From the NCBI GenBank assembly GCA_050084985.1, contig JBITNC010000001.1:30380001-30444000 (forward strand): DNA of 64,000 bases, given 5' to 3'. Below, piece after piece: positions 44,794 to 57,009 of the stretch (positions within the stretch are counted from its first letter, which is position 1; the number at the start of each line of letters is the position of its first letter). The DNA comes from Nageia nagi. Its lineage: Eukaryota > Pinophyta. The position numbers were made by a program, and so were the translations under genes. The notes beneath the pieces are model-generated. The model was not told the DNA's origin. It searched no databases and worked only from the letters and a program-made list of their open reading frames with translations.

Positions 44794-45325
44794 TGTAGAA
44801 GAAATACTAGTGTGGGCACTAGTCTTTGAGAGCTTAATACAGGCATGGAACTTGACATAGATGCTAGCAATCCTAAAGAATGAGGTTTGCTAATAAAAGT
44901 TGATGTTATCAGGGAAAAAAAGAAATCAAACTAAGCATAATATTATGGAAATGGATGATCAATATTCACTTGAGTGATAACAAGATTTCAATCTCAATAG
45001 GTGGTATTTAGAAATACCAAAGTATTGGGTACTATCTATCAAGATGTAATTTTGTTATGCTTTCTCCAAGTTAGAGATACTTACATTTGTATCAAGTGTG
45101 ATTCAACATTTTATGTCTTGTGTAAAGGTAGTATGCAACCTAGTATATCTAACATAAAATATAAGGTATCCAACCTAGTATACCTAACATAAAACATAAG
45201 AACAAACCTAAGAAATATATGATAATAAGGTAAAATATGATTAAAATGTGACTAAATGTGATTAAAACATGTATGTAAATTGTACCTATGTGGGACCATG
45301 CTAAGGGGACCACTTTTAGGTGTCA
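44794..45325 (-). repeat. Gypsy LTR of element H, minus strand (tentative)
   Basis: On the minus strand it starts TGACACCTAAAAGTGG, close to the D and E LTR start TGTAGACACCTAAAAATG. The possible end is CTTCTACA at 44794. A purine tract (AGAAGGAGGG, 45331-45345 inverted) stands just outside it, and a gypsy integrase end follows upstream. The 35-bp tandem duplication at 45135-45203 and an open frame at 45001-45192 lie inside. Confidence 0.5.
45135..45203. repeat. 35-bp tandem duplication
   Basis: 'caacctagtatatctaacat' with its following bases is repeated once, with two differences. Confidence 0.85.
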
Positions 45326-45330
45326 AAATA

Positions 45331-45345
45331 TCCCTCCTTCTAGTA
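45331..45345 (-). other. Polypurine tract of element H
   Basis: TACTAGAAGGAGGGA on the minus strand, directly upstream of the TGACACC LTR start. Confidence 0.55.
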
Positions 45346-45424
45346 TGAACATTCTTCTACAATATTGAATATTCCTAAGTGCACTCATAATATTTGAAGA
45401 TAAATCATCAACTGATCATAAAAC

Positions 45425-45690
45425 ATTCCCTAATTCTTCCTTGCCTTTAGTAATCATGTACGGTTAAAATGAACTTCAAGTTCTCTACATTAGCAATTGA
45501 ATAAATATTTATTATAAGTAGGTTGATTCAATATAAATGTATTTTCACTTGCTCTATAATATCAAATAATCCATACCTTATACTTTAAACTTCTTAGATA
45601 ACCCTTATAATCTCTCCTTACTAAATACAACCAAGTTGTCTCTCCCACTTGGATCTTAGGTAAGAGCAAGGTGTTGGGTCTACATGTAGT
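45425..45690 (-). pseudogene. pol: Gypsy integrase C-terminus of element H
   Basis: Minus-strand translation gives RYGLFDIIEQV, then after a small shift INIYSIANVENLKFI (about 45570-45440). These match the C-terminal block of plant gypsy integrases (L-R-Y-G-P-F-x-I, then Y-x-x-x-x-V-x-N-x-x-x-L). The preceding stretch around 45590-45670 fits the segment ahead of it. The rest of pol is missing to the right, so the fragment is truncated near 45690. Confidence 0.55.
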
Positions 45691-45724
45691 GGAAGTTTTC
45701 AAACTTAGAAATTTTTTGGATGAA

Positions 45725-45880
45725 ATGAGATCTCGTTACTTAAAATATAGGATCTAGTATTAGTTTGGGATATTGAACCTAAATTGGATCTCTTATTTAA
45801 AAAATAGGATCCCTTATTTAAAAAATGGGATCTCATTTTGTATTTTGTAAAAGGAGATCTAATTTTTTAAATAATGGGGT
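45725..45880. repeat. 21-bp AT-rich minisatellite
   Basis: 'ggatctcttatttaaaaaat' type units are repeated three to four times, with degenerate copies on both sides. Confidence 0.75.
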
Positions 45881-45899
45881 CCCATTTTGTAAATTTAAA

Positions 45900-48800
45900 A
45901 TTTTAACCCATCCCTTTGCTTTGTATTCTAGCTTAGGAAAGGTATGGTGAGCCCATCCTTATCCATGGACTTGCAAATACAAGTTCTTGTCAATGGCCAT
46001 GGAAAATACTAACTTCCAACATGTGTTTGATGAAGATTTTTACAAAAGTTTTTCAAAATTAAAACCCATTATAGATTAGAGTGTGTACATTTCAATTATG
46101 TAAGTTTTTATAATTAGATTATATTTTCTATTTTTCAATTAATTTTCAATGAAACTAGTCTATAAACTTAAAAAATAAGGTTTCATTTTTTTAACAATTT
46201 TTAAAGAATTTAAATAATATATATATGAAACTAATCTATAAAAACTATTTTTTTGCAAAAATTATAAGTTTAGGATGAATTATATATGTCATACACAAGC
46301 AATTTTCAAAATAGTAATTAGGTTTGATAAAAAAAAAAAAATCATGAAAAAATGATAAAATAATATTCTCAACAATATTAGATGTCTTAAATGTATCTTT
46401 GCCCAAAGAGATTTAAAAACATACTTAAATTTAGGCCAAATTATGTGTCATACTCATGCATGATATGGTTATGAAATAATATATTTTTAATAATTGGTTT
46501 GTATATGCCTATTAAAAATTAATTTCATTATTGAGGTATTTGAACAAATTATATTTGAAACTAGACTCAAGGCACTACATTGACCTTTTTCAAGATTTCA
46601 TATCTAAGTGCTTCAAATTTTGAGATCAATTGTAACTATTGAACCTAAAAATAAAGAAAACCAATATTTACTTTTTGGTCATAAATAGACCTAACTTCTT
46701 GCACTGATCCTATTATAATCAACTAAATGCTTATCATGTCTCAACTTATTCTAGGATTAGATAAATTTGAGTTGTTCTTGCACTTTCAAATGAACATTCT
46801 TAATTTTATAAATAAAATCTTAATCCTACTCATTGTTATTCTTTTATTGTAGTAAAATACAATCAAAAGTTTTTAGTGGAAGGTAATAAAAATATGTTTC
46901 AAATGGATTCTTATTTGTATAAGTATGAACTAGCCTATTGTAATACTATTGTAAATGCACAAGAACTCTCATCCTAGGTTTTTATATGCTTACCACAATA
47001 CATATTAAGAGCTTAAACTATTATTCTATTCACTACCATCAATTTTTCTATTAGTTTGAGAATAAAAGTGAAGTAATCCTTTCTAGCCTTGTGTCCATCC
47101 TTTCTATAAATTACCCAAAAATATAGAATCTCTATTTTAAATGATACAAGTAAGCAACCCAAAATGAACCCACACATGAGAAAAAAGAAACACACTATTA
47201 GAATTTACAAATTTCAACATATATACTTTTTCATCAATTCTTGACTAGTACATCCTTTTCATGACTTAGTAATGCTGCTCAAAAAAATATTTTTAATTAT
47301 CATTTCTAGAAAGATGCTTGACCAAAACTAATGCCTTATCAAGTGAAGAAAAAGCCTCCCTTAATAGATGAGAAGCATTTGAGTGGTTTGTACCCCCAAA
47401 ATAATTATTCTTAGGATTATGTCAATATCTTCCTAACAAAATATCCTAGGAGAGAAAACACCAATCCAAACTTCTTATTCCTAGGTTGTTCCCCATAATG
47501 ATATCATCTTCACAAAATTACACTCCTAGGAAAGAAAATAATAAGGAAATATATTTGATTCAAGGTATATATGATGAAATCAATAGAAATAATTAGAGTA
47601 CCAAGAAACCTTGAGCTAAATTATTTCTTAGGCTTCTACTTCACTTAAATTAATATGATCTTACTATCTTCAAATCACTCTAAAATATATTATTTTTGGT
47701 TGATATTAAAGGTGACATTAGCCAAATGGTATTAGGTTCCTAGGAGAAGGTAAATACTATTATAAAAGACTATATCTTGGGAAGAATGAAAGATGAATCA
47801 ATGATTTCAAGAATGAAACCCAACAAAGGGATTGTTGCTTCCTAAGCTCTAGTTTTAATGACATCAACATTAGGTCTTTTACCACCTAGGAACTACAAGG
47901 TTGAGCCATATTGATGTTGGGACTATCATACATGTGTCAAATATTCCACATGGCACTATATGAGGGTTTGGGTATTTATAGATGCTCTTCTCTCTAGTAA
48001 GAACCTTTTGATGAGTCAACAATCATGAAACACACTACTACCTAGGTGAGATAAAGAGGTAAATTACAACAAGCTTATGAGGATATGAGAAGACTATTAG
48101 TTGACCTAAAATTATAAGGTAAATCCCAAGAAGGACTTAGAAACCCTTAGCTCAAGATTATATTGTTTGAGATTGATGTACACATGATGATAATGAATAC
48201 CAATATTCTATGTGGCATTAAAAATTATTTTATCTATGATCAATATATTCAAACATCAGTAGAAGCCTTAAGGGTAGAAAATAAGTAAATATGTTCATGA
48301 AAATAACAATCATGTGAAGCTCATGAAGTGAATACAACTAGATACATAAAAAGGAAGTGTACTGAGATGCAAAGCTATCATTTACAAAATCTATGGAAGG
48401 ATATCTGATAGATAATAAATGAAAAATTCAAAATACAGCATATTCTTTAAACATGATCAACCTAGCCATCAATAAAGAATACAATTATATAGTTAAAGGT
48501 CTTCCCATGAATTAGAGCCAACTAACAACAATACCAAAGTGGATTGTTAATCTTAATAACTCATGAAAATGATTATTAAAATTGATATAACACTTGAAGA
48601 TAAGAAAATAAAGTCCAATGTTTTTATCTTATTCCCTAAAATCCATGTTTTAAGTAGGCTATGTTAAATTGATCCTATAAAAATACAATGACTAAGTCAA
48701 AGATGTTGCTTAGGATTGAATCGTAAAGAACATCCTGAGTGCTAAAGAATGTTATTATTACCTTTTCCCTCCCATCTATAAATAAATTCATCCATGAACA

Positions 48801-49680
48801 CCATATCCAAATCCACTCATTTTTTTTTTAAACACTCATTATATTCATCCATCATATCTTCTAAAAGTTGCACATTATGTAAAAGGCATGTTCTTAAACT
48901 ATCATGCTATCATTTCTAATAACTAATGAAAAAAAAATATCTAGAAAGATATATGAAAATTTCATATCCCTTTGCAATACAAATAAGGATATAAAATTAC
49001 ATATATATTTATGTACCTTTTCCTCTACCTAATCCACCTTTTCCTCTAGTTCACTATGTCATCTCTTATTTCTTTTCCAAATCTAGATCCATTGTCCCCA
49101 TGACCTCCTTTTAAACTACATTATATAAAAATAGATCAAGAGAGGTACTCAAAGATAGTTGCAGATTTAGAATCCAAAAGATTCACTAAGTTATATATCA
49201 ATGGAAGAAGAATTGAGTTATTAAGAATGAAAAATATATTGCAAATGCATGCTTCATCACCCATCATAATCCAAAATGGTAGTTTCAAATAGAAAATATC
49301 CCATTTCAAGAAATCTATAAAGAAGGAGACAAGTAGGTGAAAAGTTACTCTCACTATTTACCTAATTTCTAGTCAAAGGTATTTTCTAAAGCCATTTTTG
49401 TTTCCTTGAGTTTCTTCCTTAAGTACCTTCTCTATCATGTCATAAAACCTCAATCTATACTTATTTATTTTCAATGGATTTTTAGGAATTACATGGCAAC
49501 TATGTACCATGTCTAGACACCACATCCAATTTATTTTTTATCTCATTGTAATATTTTATCCAAAGGTGATATTATTAGTTTAGCTAGGGATTTTTTTTTT
49601 CATGATTTTGTTACCTTTTCTTGAATGGAATTCTATCCTTGTAATTTTGATATATTTTTTTTACATAATGAGCTAGAATC
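45900..49680. other. AT-rich stretch without recognisable genes
   Basis: I find no domain, RNA gene or LTR pair. The longest open frames (47013-47195 and 49136-49354, both minus) are short and composition-driven. A TATA-like 'ctataaataccc' on the minus strand near 47965-47980 could belong to an old LTR promoter, but no termini were found. Confidence 0.5.
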
Positions 49681-50189
49681 ATTGAATATAAAATTATAAT
49701 GCAATGGAAAAGAAGAATCTTATATCAATAGGGTGTACAAATGTGATATTGAACTAGACTTGTGTGGGAGTGGTAATAAGGGAGAGAAAAGGCTTGGGGG
49801 TAAGGGTCTTACCCTTGATAGGCTACACTAGATAGAGCTAGGCTCTATTTTAGGAAAGTGAGGAGAAATTATAGGTGGAGACCATTCACAAGGTTAGGTG
49901 TAGAGGAAAGGGCTAGATAATTGCAAGCAGGGACTAGTTCTTAGGTCAAGCAAATTGGGCATTCAATATAAGCTTCATTTGTGATCTAAAGATACAATTC
50001 CAAATTCATAACTAAGGTATGGACATTTAGGGTTCCATAGATGGAGGGAATTTTGTTCTCTAGATATGGTCTTGTACTAGTAGTTTACATATGGAGTTGA
50101 TAGGGCATTGATTCTTTATTGAAAGGATCTATAGAGCATTATAGAAAATCATAGCATAGCCTCTTCTTGCAAGAGGCTATGATTGACAT

Positions 50190-50843
50190 AAATCCCCCTT
50201 TAGAGGTGGAAAAAATGGGGGATAAGATTTTTTTAAAAGTTCCAAAAGCTATCTTTAACAAATATATGAAAAGGGAAAAAATAAATCTTTTAGTAGGCTA
50301 CATGTGCTCATCCAAATATTGATTCAATTCAAAAATGGGTGAAGATAATATGGAAAATTAAAGGAATTATAGGTAATTACAATGCCTAATGACTATATTA
50401 TGTTTGTTTTTGATAATATAAAGGATCAAGATTACATTTTGAATTTACCTTGGTTTTATGGAAAGAGAGGATTATTCCTAGAAAAATGGAAGCTAGGCTT
50501 TAATCCATCCAAACTAAGATTATGAATGCTCCAATATAGTTAACCCTTCCTCACCTCCCCTTTGAATTTTGGAACCATAAGGTATTTGAAGGAATTGTAG
50601 GATCCTTTCAAAACTTAATTACAACTAATGAAGTAACAAAATCCCAAATAAAACTCATAGAGGTAATAATTTGTTTTATGGTAGAATTTGGAACTAAACT
50701 ACCAAATATTATAATGATTGAATCAAATTTGAGGGAATGGATGCAAGAACTTTGGTTTGAAAGAAATAATTGCTTATGCCCAACATGTAATCAAGTTGGG
50801 CATAGCTTGAGCTCATGCTTTACTCAAATAGTGTGGAGATAAA
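50190..50843 (+). pseudogene. LINE ORF1-type protein: DUF4283 plus CCHC zinc knuckle
   Basis: Read across a few frameshifts, the protein begins KVPKAIFNKYMKREKINLLV, continues IQKWVKIIWKIKGIIGNYN, then MPNDYIMFVFDNIKDQDYIL, WFYGKRGLFLEKWKLGFNPS, and (after stops) LTLPHLPFEFWNHKVFEGIV. These are the successive conserved blocks of DUF4283. A perfect C-x2-C-x4-H-x4-C zinc knuckle, CPTCNQVGHSLSSC, follows at 50778-50819; the frame ends at a TAA (50841). DUF4283 plus knuckle is the usual ORF1 of plant L1 LINEs, an RNA-binding protein. The endonuclease/RT ORF2 was not found downstream, so this is a fragment or a captured ORF1. Confidence 0.78.
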
Positions 50844-52478
50844 AATAATAAGGTGATTAGATTTGGAAGGAAACCTTTGATCAATTAGAAAGGGTGATTG
50901 AAGCTAGAGTGGATGAGGACAATAATAAGATCTTTTATACTGATAGGGAAGATACTAACCTAGATATAGATGTTGATATTAGAAAAAGGATCTAATATAT
51001 TGAATCTACTCCTAATGAGGTGATCATAGCTAGAGAAAAATCAAAAGAAATTAATAACTTGATTACTATTAAGCAAACTGTAGAAAATGATCCAAAGATG
51101 GAAGCTAAAAAAATACTAGATATTGAGGGTTAGACAAAAGTAAAGCCTAAAAAAAGATGATAGTTCACTTATGGAAACCTAATCACAATCTAACAATATG
51201 CACATCCCCAAAACTAGCTAAAGGATACTATGAAGTACCTCAAAAAGAGAATATGTATGTCAAAGGCATGACTAAGTGAAGGAGAGACAAGAGAAATTGA
51301 AACCACCAAGGAAGTTGTTGAAGGTAAACAAAAATTACTTAACAATTTTGGGAGAGGTTTTCCCTAAAATAAGGAAAAAATAAAAGTAAGTAAAATTTAT
51401 TTCCGCACTACAATTTCTATAGAAAATCAGTCATGGTTAAAATTGATATTTGTATGAAATCAATATGAAATTGATGCTCAAATTTGTATTGGGTTTTCAT
51501 GTAGCTTTTAGGAAGAACATTCTACAACTGTACAAACTAAATAATGGTAGGATGTTACTAATACTATTACAAATTTGTAATAATAGGTTTTGGGTACTTG
51601 TATAAAAAATCCCCATTAATTTAACAAGTGGCTTTTTTTTGTTTAAACCAAAAAACAATATTGCAATGCAATGGAATCTCCTTTGCTTACATATCTATTT
51701 TCTTGAATGAATATCATTACCTATTGTAATCTTACATTATATTTAGTAATGTATTCCTATTAAATACAAGCAACTATTATTAAATTATTTGAATGAAAGA
51801 TGTTGAATGTGTGTTTAATATTATTCTTTCTTTCATCTATATTATTTGTTACCTAATGGATCTAGGCATCAATATTTATGTTATTTATTAGGTGAGCTCA
51901 TGATGGTTGGCCAAATTTATTAATACAATCACTACTATATTACTTATTTGTTGGTCTTTATAGTATATATTTTAGGAAAGACATATAAGAGTTACATTTT
52001 GATACCATTATAATTGTACTACTTTAGGTTTATAACCTAATTATACCATTTTAGGTCTATAACCTAAGAATTTCCTAAAAAGGTGGTCATAACTGAGTGA
52101 TCCCATATATCTATTGATACAATGGAGGATTAATAGCCATGATACTAGCTTTCCTCCTAATAACTAAAGGGGTGTTAATTCTTATCATAATAGATTTTGA
52201 CATCATTTCTAGGTAATTTAAATATCCATTCATAAGAGGATGGACCCTCTTTCTTGAATGATACACTTTTGGATAATAGCTACTTTAAAAGAACCTATAT
52301 CTAGAAAAATTTACACTAGAAGGTGTTGTAAACTTTGTAAGAAATAAAGATAGATCTATAAGGTAGCCCATACAACAAGAAGAGGAGAGGGCCTCTTTCC
52401 AAAGCTTGAATATACCCAACCACTTTTTAGATTTTTTAGAAGAAACATTTCACTCAATATAGAAAATATTATATTAAC
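50844..52478. other. Sequence downstream of the LINE ORF1 remnant, unassigned
   Basis: The first 500 bp are acidic in translation with many stops and may be the tail of ORF1. No endonuclease or RT motif is visible. Small duplications occur near 52005-52075 around 'taggtttataacctaa'. The last part up to 52478 is left flank of element E and may belong to gypsy element G. Confidence 0.4.
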
Positions 52479-52483
52479 CAATC
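52479..52483. repeat. Target-site duplication CAATC, left of element E
   Basis: Exact partner at 61741-61745. Confidence 0.88.
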
Positions 52484-53194
52484 TATATATGCCTAAAAAT
52501 AGTTTATTATTTATTTAATAAATCATATTTAGACTTATTAAATGAATTATTGTAATATTAAAATGTCAAGATAAAATTGATATTACAATGCAATGCCATA
52601 TGTTATATTAAATGCTATATTATTTACCATGGTTCATATTTTGAAATATCTTAATACAAAAATGATTATGTTATTGTTAAAGGTCACTTTCACTCTTCTC
52701 CATGTCTTTGTAGGCTATATATGCAAGTGGAATAGGTTTACCTCCACATATTAGAACTCTTTGATATGATAAGATCTTTGATAAGTGGTTGTCTTATACA
52801 ATCTTAATTGAGAAATGATGTCTTTTGATACCATCTATTATGAGAAATTGTCATAATTTGAGCTTTGAACCTTTCTATCTATGGTGCACATCATAATTTT
52901 GCATATTCTATGTCTTAATGACATGTATCTTCTAGATCAAGGGTCCTAGATTTTGATGGTCAAACTATTAGTTCATGTACATAAAGATCCATTACGAACT
53001 CTCCATGAATCTAACCCAATCCTTTGAAGATTCATTAGTATTTATTTTTTAGGATTGTAAATACACTTCATATCAAGTACATATTTTTAGGTGTATTTGT
53101 TGTATCTAATATGGTGTACATATCTATCTCTTATTATATTATAGATCATTTATTTATTATGTATATTTATATTTTGCATGATTTGAGATCTACA
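52484..53194 (+). repeat. 5' LTR of element E
   Basis: Matches 61024-61740 almost throughout, including the segments 'aataaatcatattta', 'gatattacaatgcaatgcca' and 'ggaataggtttacctcca'. The first ten bases read TATATATGCC where the 3' LTR has TGTAGACACC, so the terminus is mutated, but the CAATC duplication fixes it. It ends GAGATCTACA. Confidence 0.88.
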
Positions 53195-53197
53195 TTT

Positions 53198-53213
53198 TGG
53201 TGAACCTGAATTC
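53198..53213 (+). other. Primer-binding-site candidate of element E
   Basis: TGGTGAACCTGAATTC starts three to four bases after the LTR end. It begins with TGG as expected; the tRNA is not identified. Confidence 0.5.
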
Positions 53214-54995
53214 TTACACACTAGATTCCATTCTAGGGAATCCTTTATTAAGAGTTATGAATCCATTCAAGTTATTATCTATTCCTTAACCTAGGTTCTT
53301 AGAGTAATGGCTCAAGGAAATGATAAAACTAGCATTTGTTCTTCTTATATTCCAAAGATCAATTTGAATGAAGAATAACCTAGGGATTCTATAAGTAAGG
53401 ATATTTTGATGAGATCAGGAGAAGTGTTAGGGTTAAACCTAATTTACCTATGCAAGAGCTTGATCCCAATCATATAATATATATTAATGAGTATAATGAC
53501 ATTGAATCTACAAGTTCTAGCAAAAAATGGATATTATTAGAGAAACCCCTAATAAGGTTAATATGTATTTTACTAATTATGATTTTGAAAATGTAATTTT
53601 GGAAGCCATGATGATACTTATAATAGTAATGCTAAAATTGAAGAATTAGATAGAATTCCTAGCCATGTTATATAATAAAGGAATTGCTATCTAATAAATA
53701 AAAATTGAAGTATTATCTTACTAATAATGTTGAAGAGGTTATAGATATTCTAACAAATTATGATTTATTAGAAGTGGGTATTACAACTCTGTAATCCTTG
53801 GATAGTTTCTTTTCTTATGAAAATGCAAGGTTTGCAAAAAGGAGGGCTTATACTACAAATAAAAATATCATCAATGATGTGGAATATATGCATGTTGCTA
53901 ACAACATGGAAGTAGAGGATACTAAACCCCCAAAAAAGGCAATCGTTGAGGATGTTGATGAGTAGAGAAAAGCAAAATTTAAACCTTCATTAACTCATTC
54001 TAAAGATCACAATCCATGTATGCTTCTTGAATGTTCTAAAAGGGATAAAGGTAAGAGCATTATAATTGATGATGAAATTGTAGAAGATGTGGCTAAACAA
54101 GTTTATGTTGTGATTAATAATGCTTATGTACATAATCCTAATTGGTCAAAAGAAGAGCATGAAATAAAAGTTAAAGTTATTTAATAAACTTAAGAAATTG
54201 ATTTATTTTAAAAGTATAATGAGGTGCAACAATTAGGGTTCATGTTGGAGTTTATTGATAAAATTAAATATGAAATAATAAATAGGATTCGACCATTTGT
54301 TCCATTAAAAGAGGAAGAACTTAGAAAATCAAATAAACTAACCTCTCAAAATAGAATTGCACCATCACAAACCCCACCACCATCCCTAAACATCAATATA
54401 ACTATAGAGAATAAGCCTATAACACTAAAACAACAATAAGCACAACCTCCTATAGTGCCAAATACTAGAAAGGTAGTACAAGAAAGGATTGATAACTTAG
54501 AAAAAGATATGCATACGGATTATGAAGATGATTTATTATGTTGTTTAAAGCATCCATTGACTACTATAATTATTTTTGAATTGTTTGTTGGTAAAAAAAG
54601 TAGGAAATTTACAAATTCTGATGGTATACAAAATCCAAAAATGCATGCTAGAAAATTTCAATAGGAAGATATTGAATATATTCATAATAAAGATATGCTT
54701 GCAAAATTATTTTCAAGTGGCTTGAAAGATGATGCATTGAAATGGTATTTTAGTCTTACTAAAAGGAGTATTGATAAGTATGGGGATTTCATACATAATT
54801 CTTGAAAAAATTTAGATATAATATTAGTGAAAAAGTTCATTTCAAAGATTTGTGTAAAATTAAGAAATTGCCTACTCAATCTATGTCTAATTTTGTGAAG
54901 TATGAAAATAAATTGCAAATAAAATTTTTGTTCCTAAATAAGATTTAAAGAATACTTTTGTAAATGCTTTATTACATATGTATAAATTATGGATT

Positions 54996-55000
54996 GTATC
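54996..55000. repeat. Target-site duplication GTATC, left of solo copia LTR
   Basis: Exact partner at 55490-55494. Confidence 0.92.
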
Positions 55001-55489
55001 TGTTAGAATTTGTAATGAAATATTGTGAATATCTAAACTCCTTGTAAATTCAATTAATCACTTAAGGGTATGTAGATACCTTAAGTGATTAATAGAATTC
55101 TTTAATATGTAGACTTTGACTTTACCAAAGTGGGTAGTTGGTAGGTTGAAGTTTGGTGATAAATTTAATGTAACCCTAACCTTACCCTTGGGTTAAAGGA
55201 AGGTTAGGGAGGTGCTCTCAACCTATAAATAGAGGGCCTCTCCTCTTGTAAACATATCTAAGTTTTGAGTAAGATTACTCTACTTGGTTGTGTAGGAGAG
55301 AGCTAGAGAATAGTTGTAAGAGAGACATAGATTTGAGAATAAGAGAACTAGTTGTGGATGTACTCCCAAGGAGGGAGGAACCACATTATATTGATGTGTT
55401 ATCTTGAGTGATTGTGTTATCTTGTGTACACTTGAGTTTCCTAGTCTAAGGTCCTAAAGGATTTGTTTAGATCTAGTTCAAATCCTTCA
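55001..55489 (+). repeat. Solo copia LTR, 489 bp
   Basis: Begins TGTTAGAATTTGTAATG and ends AATCCTTCA, flanked on both sides by GTATC. The TATA box TATAAATA is at 55224-55231. Related to the inverted LTR at 22386-22735. It sits inside the gag of element E, so it is younger than E. Confidence 0.92.
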
Positions 55490-55494
55490 GTATC
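55490..55494. repeat. Target-site duplication GTATC, right of solo copia LTR
   Basis: Exact partner of 54996-55000. Confidence 0.92.
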
Positions 55495-56289
55495 TAATAC
55501 TAGATTGGCATTGATTGAAATGATAGATATTTTTCTTAAAAAGAAAGATTGTATTAAATAAACTTATAAGCAACATTGCCCAGTATCAAGTATATGAAAA
55601 GTAAGATAAAACTCAAATGTATGAAAATAAAGTGTATGCTATAGCTAATGTTGATATAAAATAAACTAGACCTTAAAGGAAGTTTACCAATCTAATTGAT
55701 ACTATTGATAATATTCTTAATATGTTATTAAATGAAGAGATTATTGAACTTCCATTAAGGGTTCAACATTACTTTCCTAATGGTGTTCCTAAAAATTATA
55801 GATATGAATAATTTTACAATTATCATAGGACACTAGGAAACCTAACAAAAAATTATAGAATCTTAAGAAATATCATTCAAGATTTTATTAAAAATAAATC
55901 AATTCATATGGATGATAATTTTGAATTTGAAGAAGGGATTGTACATCCTGACAATGAACAGTTGGAGATATTTATAAATACTTTACCAAAGATAACTTAG
56001 TAAATAAAAGGCTTCATTGGTTTGGTATGTACTTCACATGGCATGAAATATTATTTCCCTAACAACCATGAATAAAGGAGAAATCAACAACAAGCAAGGA
56101 AGGGATGTAGTGGAGAAAAAATAAAGCACCATGGTAAAGCTTACAAAATGAATGTTGCTAATGATGTACAAGACTATATACACTCTATCAATAACATAAA
56201 ATACACTATCATGAAGGCATTTAGTTTTGTACCTGCATCTACCAATTGCATATGGGTTGTTAAACCTTCTTAGGTACACAAAATTATTG

Positions 56290-57000
56290 CTTAAAGTTAA
56301 AAAGTTACAAATTGTTAGTGTACTATAGGAAGGTTATTTTATGCATGGTAAAAGGGGTATGTTACATTATCATAATGGTTATGTCATTATTTCATTCATA
56401 TTTTGGGTAGATTTTGAAAAGGTCCTTCATACATTTCTCTTTCAAATTTGTCAAAACCCATGCCACTAACCATGGATGACTATTTTTTCATTGCTAATGG
56501 CATGCATTTCCTAGAATAGAAAAGAAGTGAATATTATATCCTATTTCATTGAAGTCTATTGTATTAGTTTTAAAGGCATGTACTCAACTTTTATGTTTGT
56601 TAAAAAAAAAAAACTTGTAGAGGTTCATAATTGTTAATCTCTTGCAAATAGATAATATTTATTTGTGTTTCATTCATTTTTGAGTGTGCATTACAAAGTG
56701 AAATTAACTTTTGCTTATGCATTAGATTCATTAGTTATATTCATTCATAGGTTTTATTATCCTTTTTATTCAATAAACTACAAATGATAATGTGTAATGA
56801 TGTAAATATCTTTTTGATTAAATGTTTAAACTTATACTTTAAGTTTAAATCGTAAATCATTTTAAGTATAATTATATAAATAATAAGAACATGAAAAACA
56901 TAAAAATGAGCATACATCCAAACTTGTGCACAAAATTAGAGCTAAAAAAGAATCATATATGTATATATATAACTCAAAAAGGGTGGATCCATATCTTAAT
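56290..57000. other. Gap between gag and antisense ORF in element E
   Basis: The place where protease and pol would start in an autonomous gypsy element. Only AT-rich non-coding sequence is seen. Confidence 0.5.
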
Positions 57001-57009
57001 GTAAAATCT

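Larger units (their letters stand above)
53307..56280 (+). pseudogene. gag: Element E gag, interrupted by a solo copia LTR
   Basis: A likely start ATG lies at 53307, about 110 bp after the LTR. The N-terminal half is acidic and full of stops. The core, at about 54560-54960, reads MHARKFQ, then DIEYIHNKDMLAKLFSSGLK and DDALKWYFSLTKRSIDKYGD: the gypsy capsid fold block with A-x-x-W-Y/F. It is cut at 55000 and resumes at 55490. Further on, about 55735-55950 reads EEIIELPLRVQHYFPNGVPK and then a knuckle remnant with pattern x-Y-x-Y-H-R-T-L-G-x-L-T-K-N-x, both Cys changed to Tyr. The following INTLPKI tail is typical of gag-pro linkers. No protease follows. Confidence 0.8.

Noticed and set aside
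47960-47985. TATA-like promoter on the minus strand
   Set aside because: No LTR termini, partner or downstream gene were found; AT-rich sequence gives such matches by chance.
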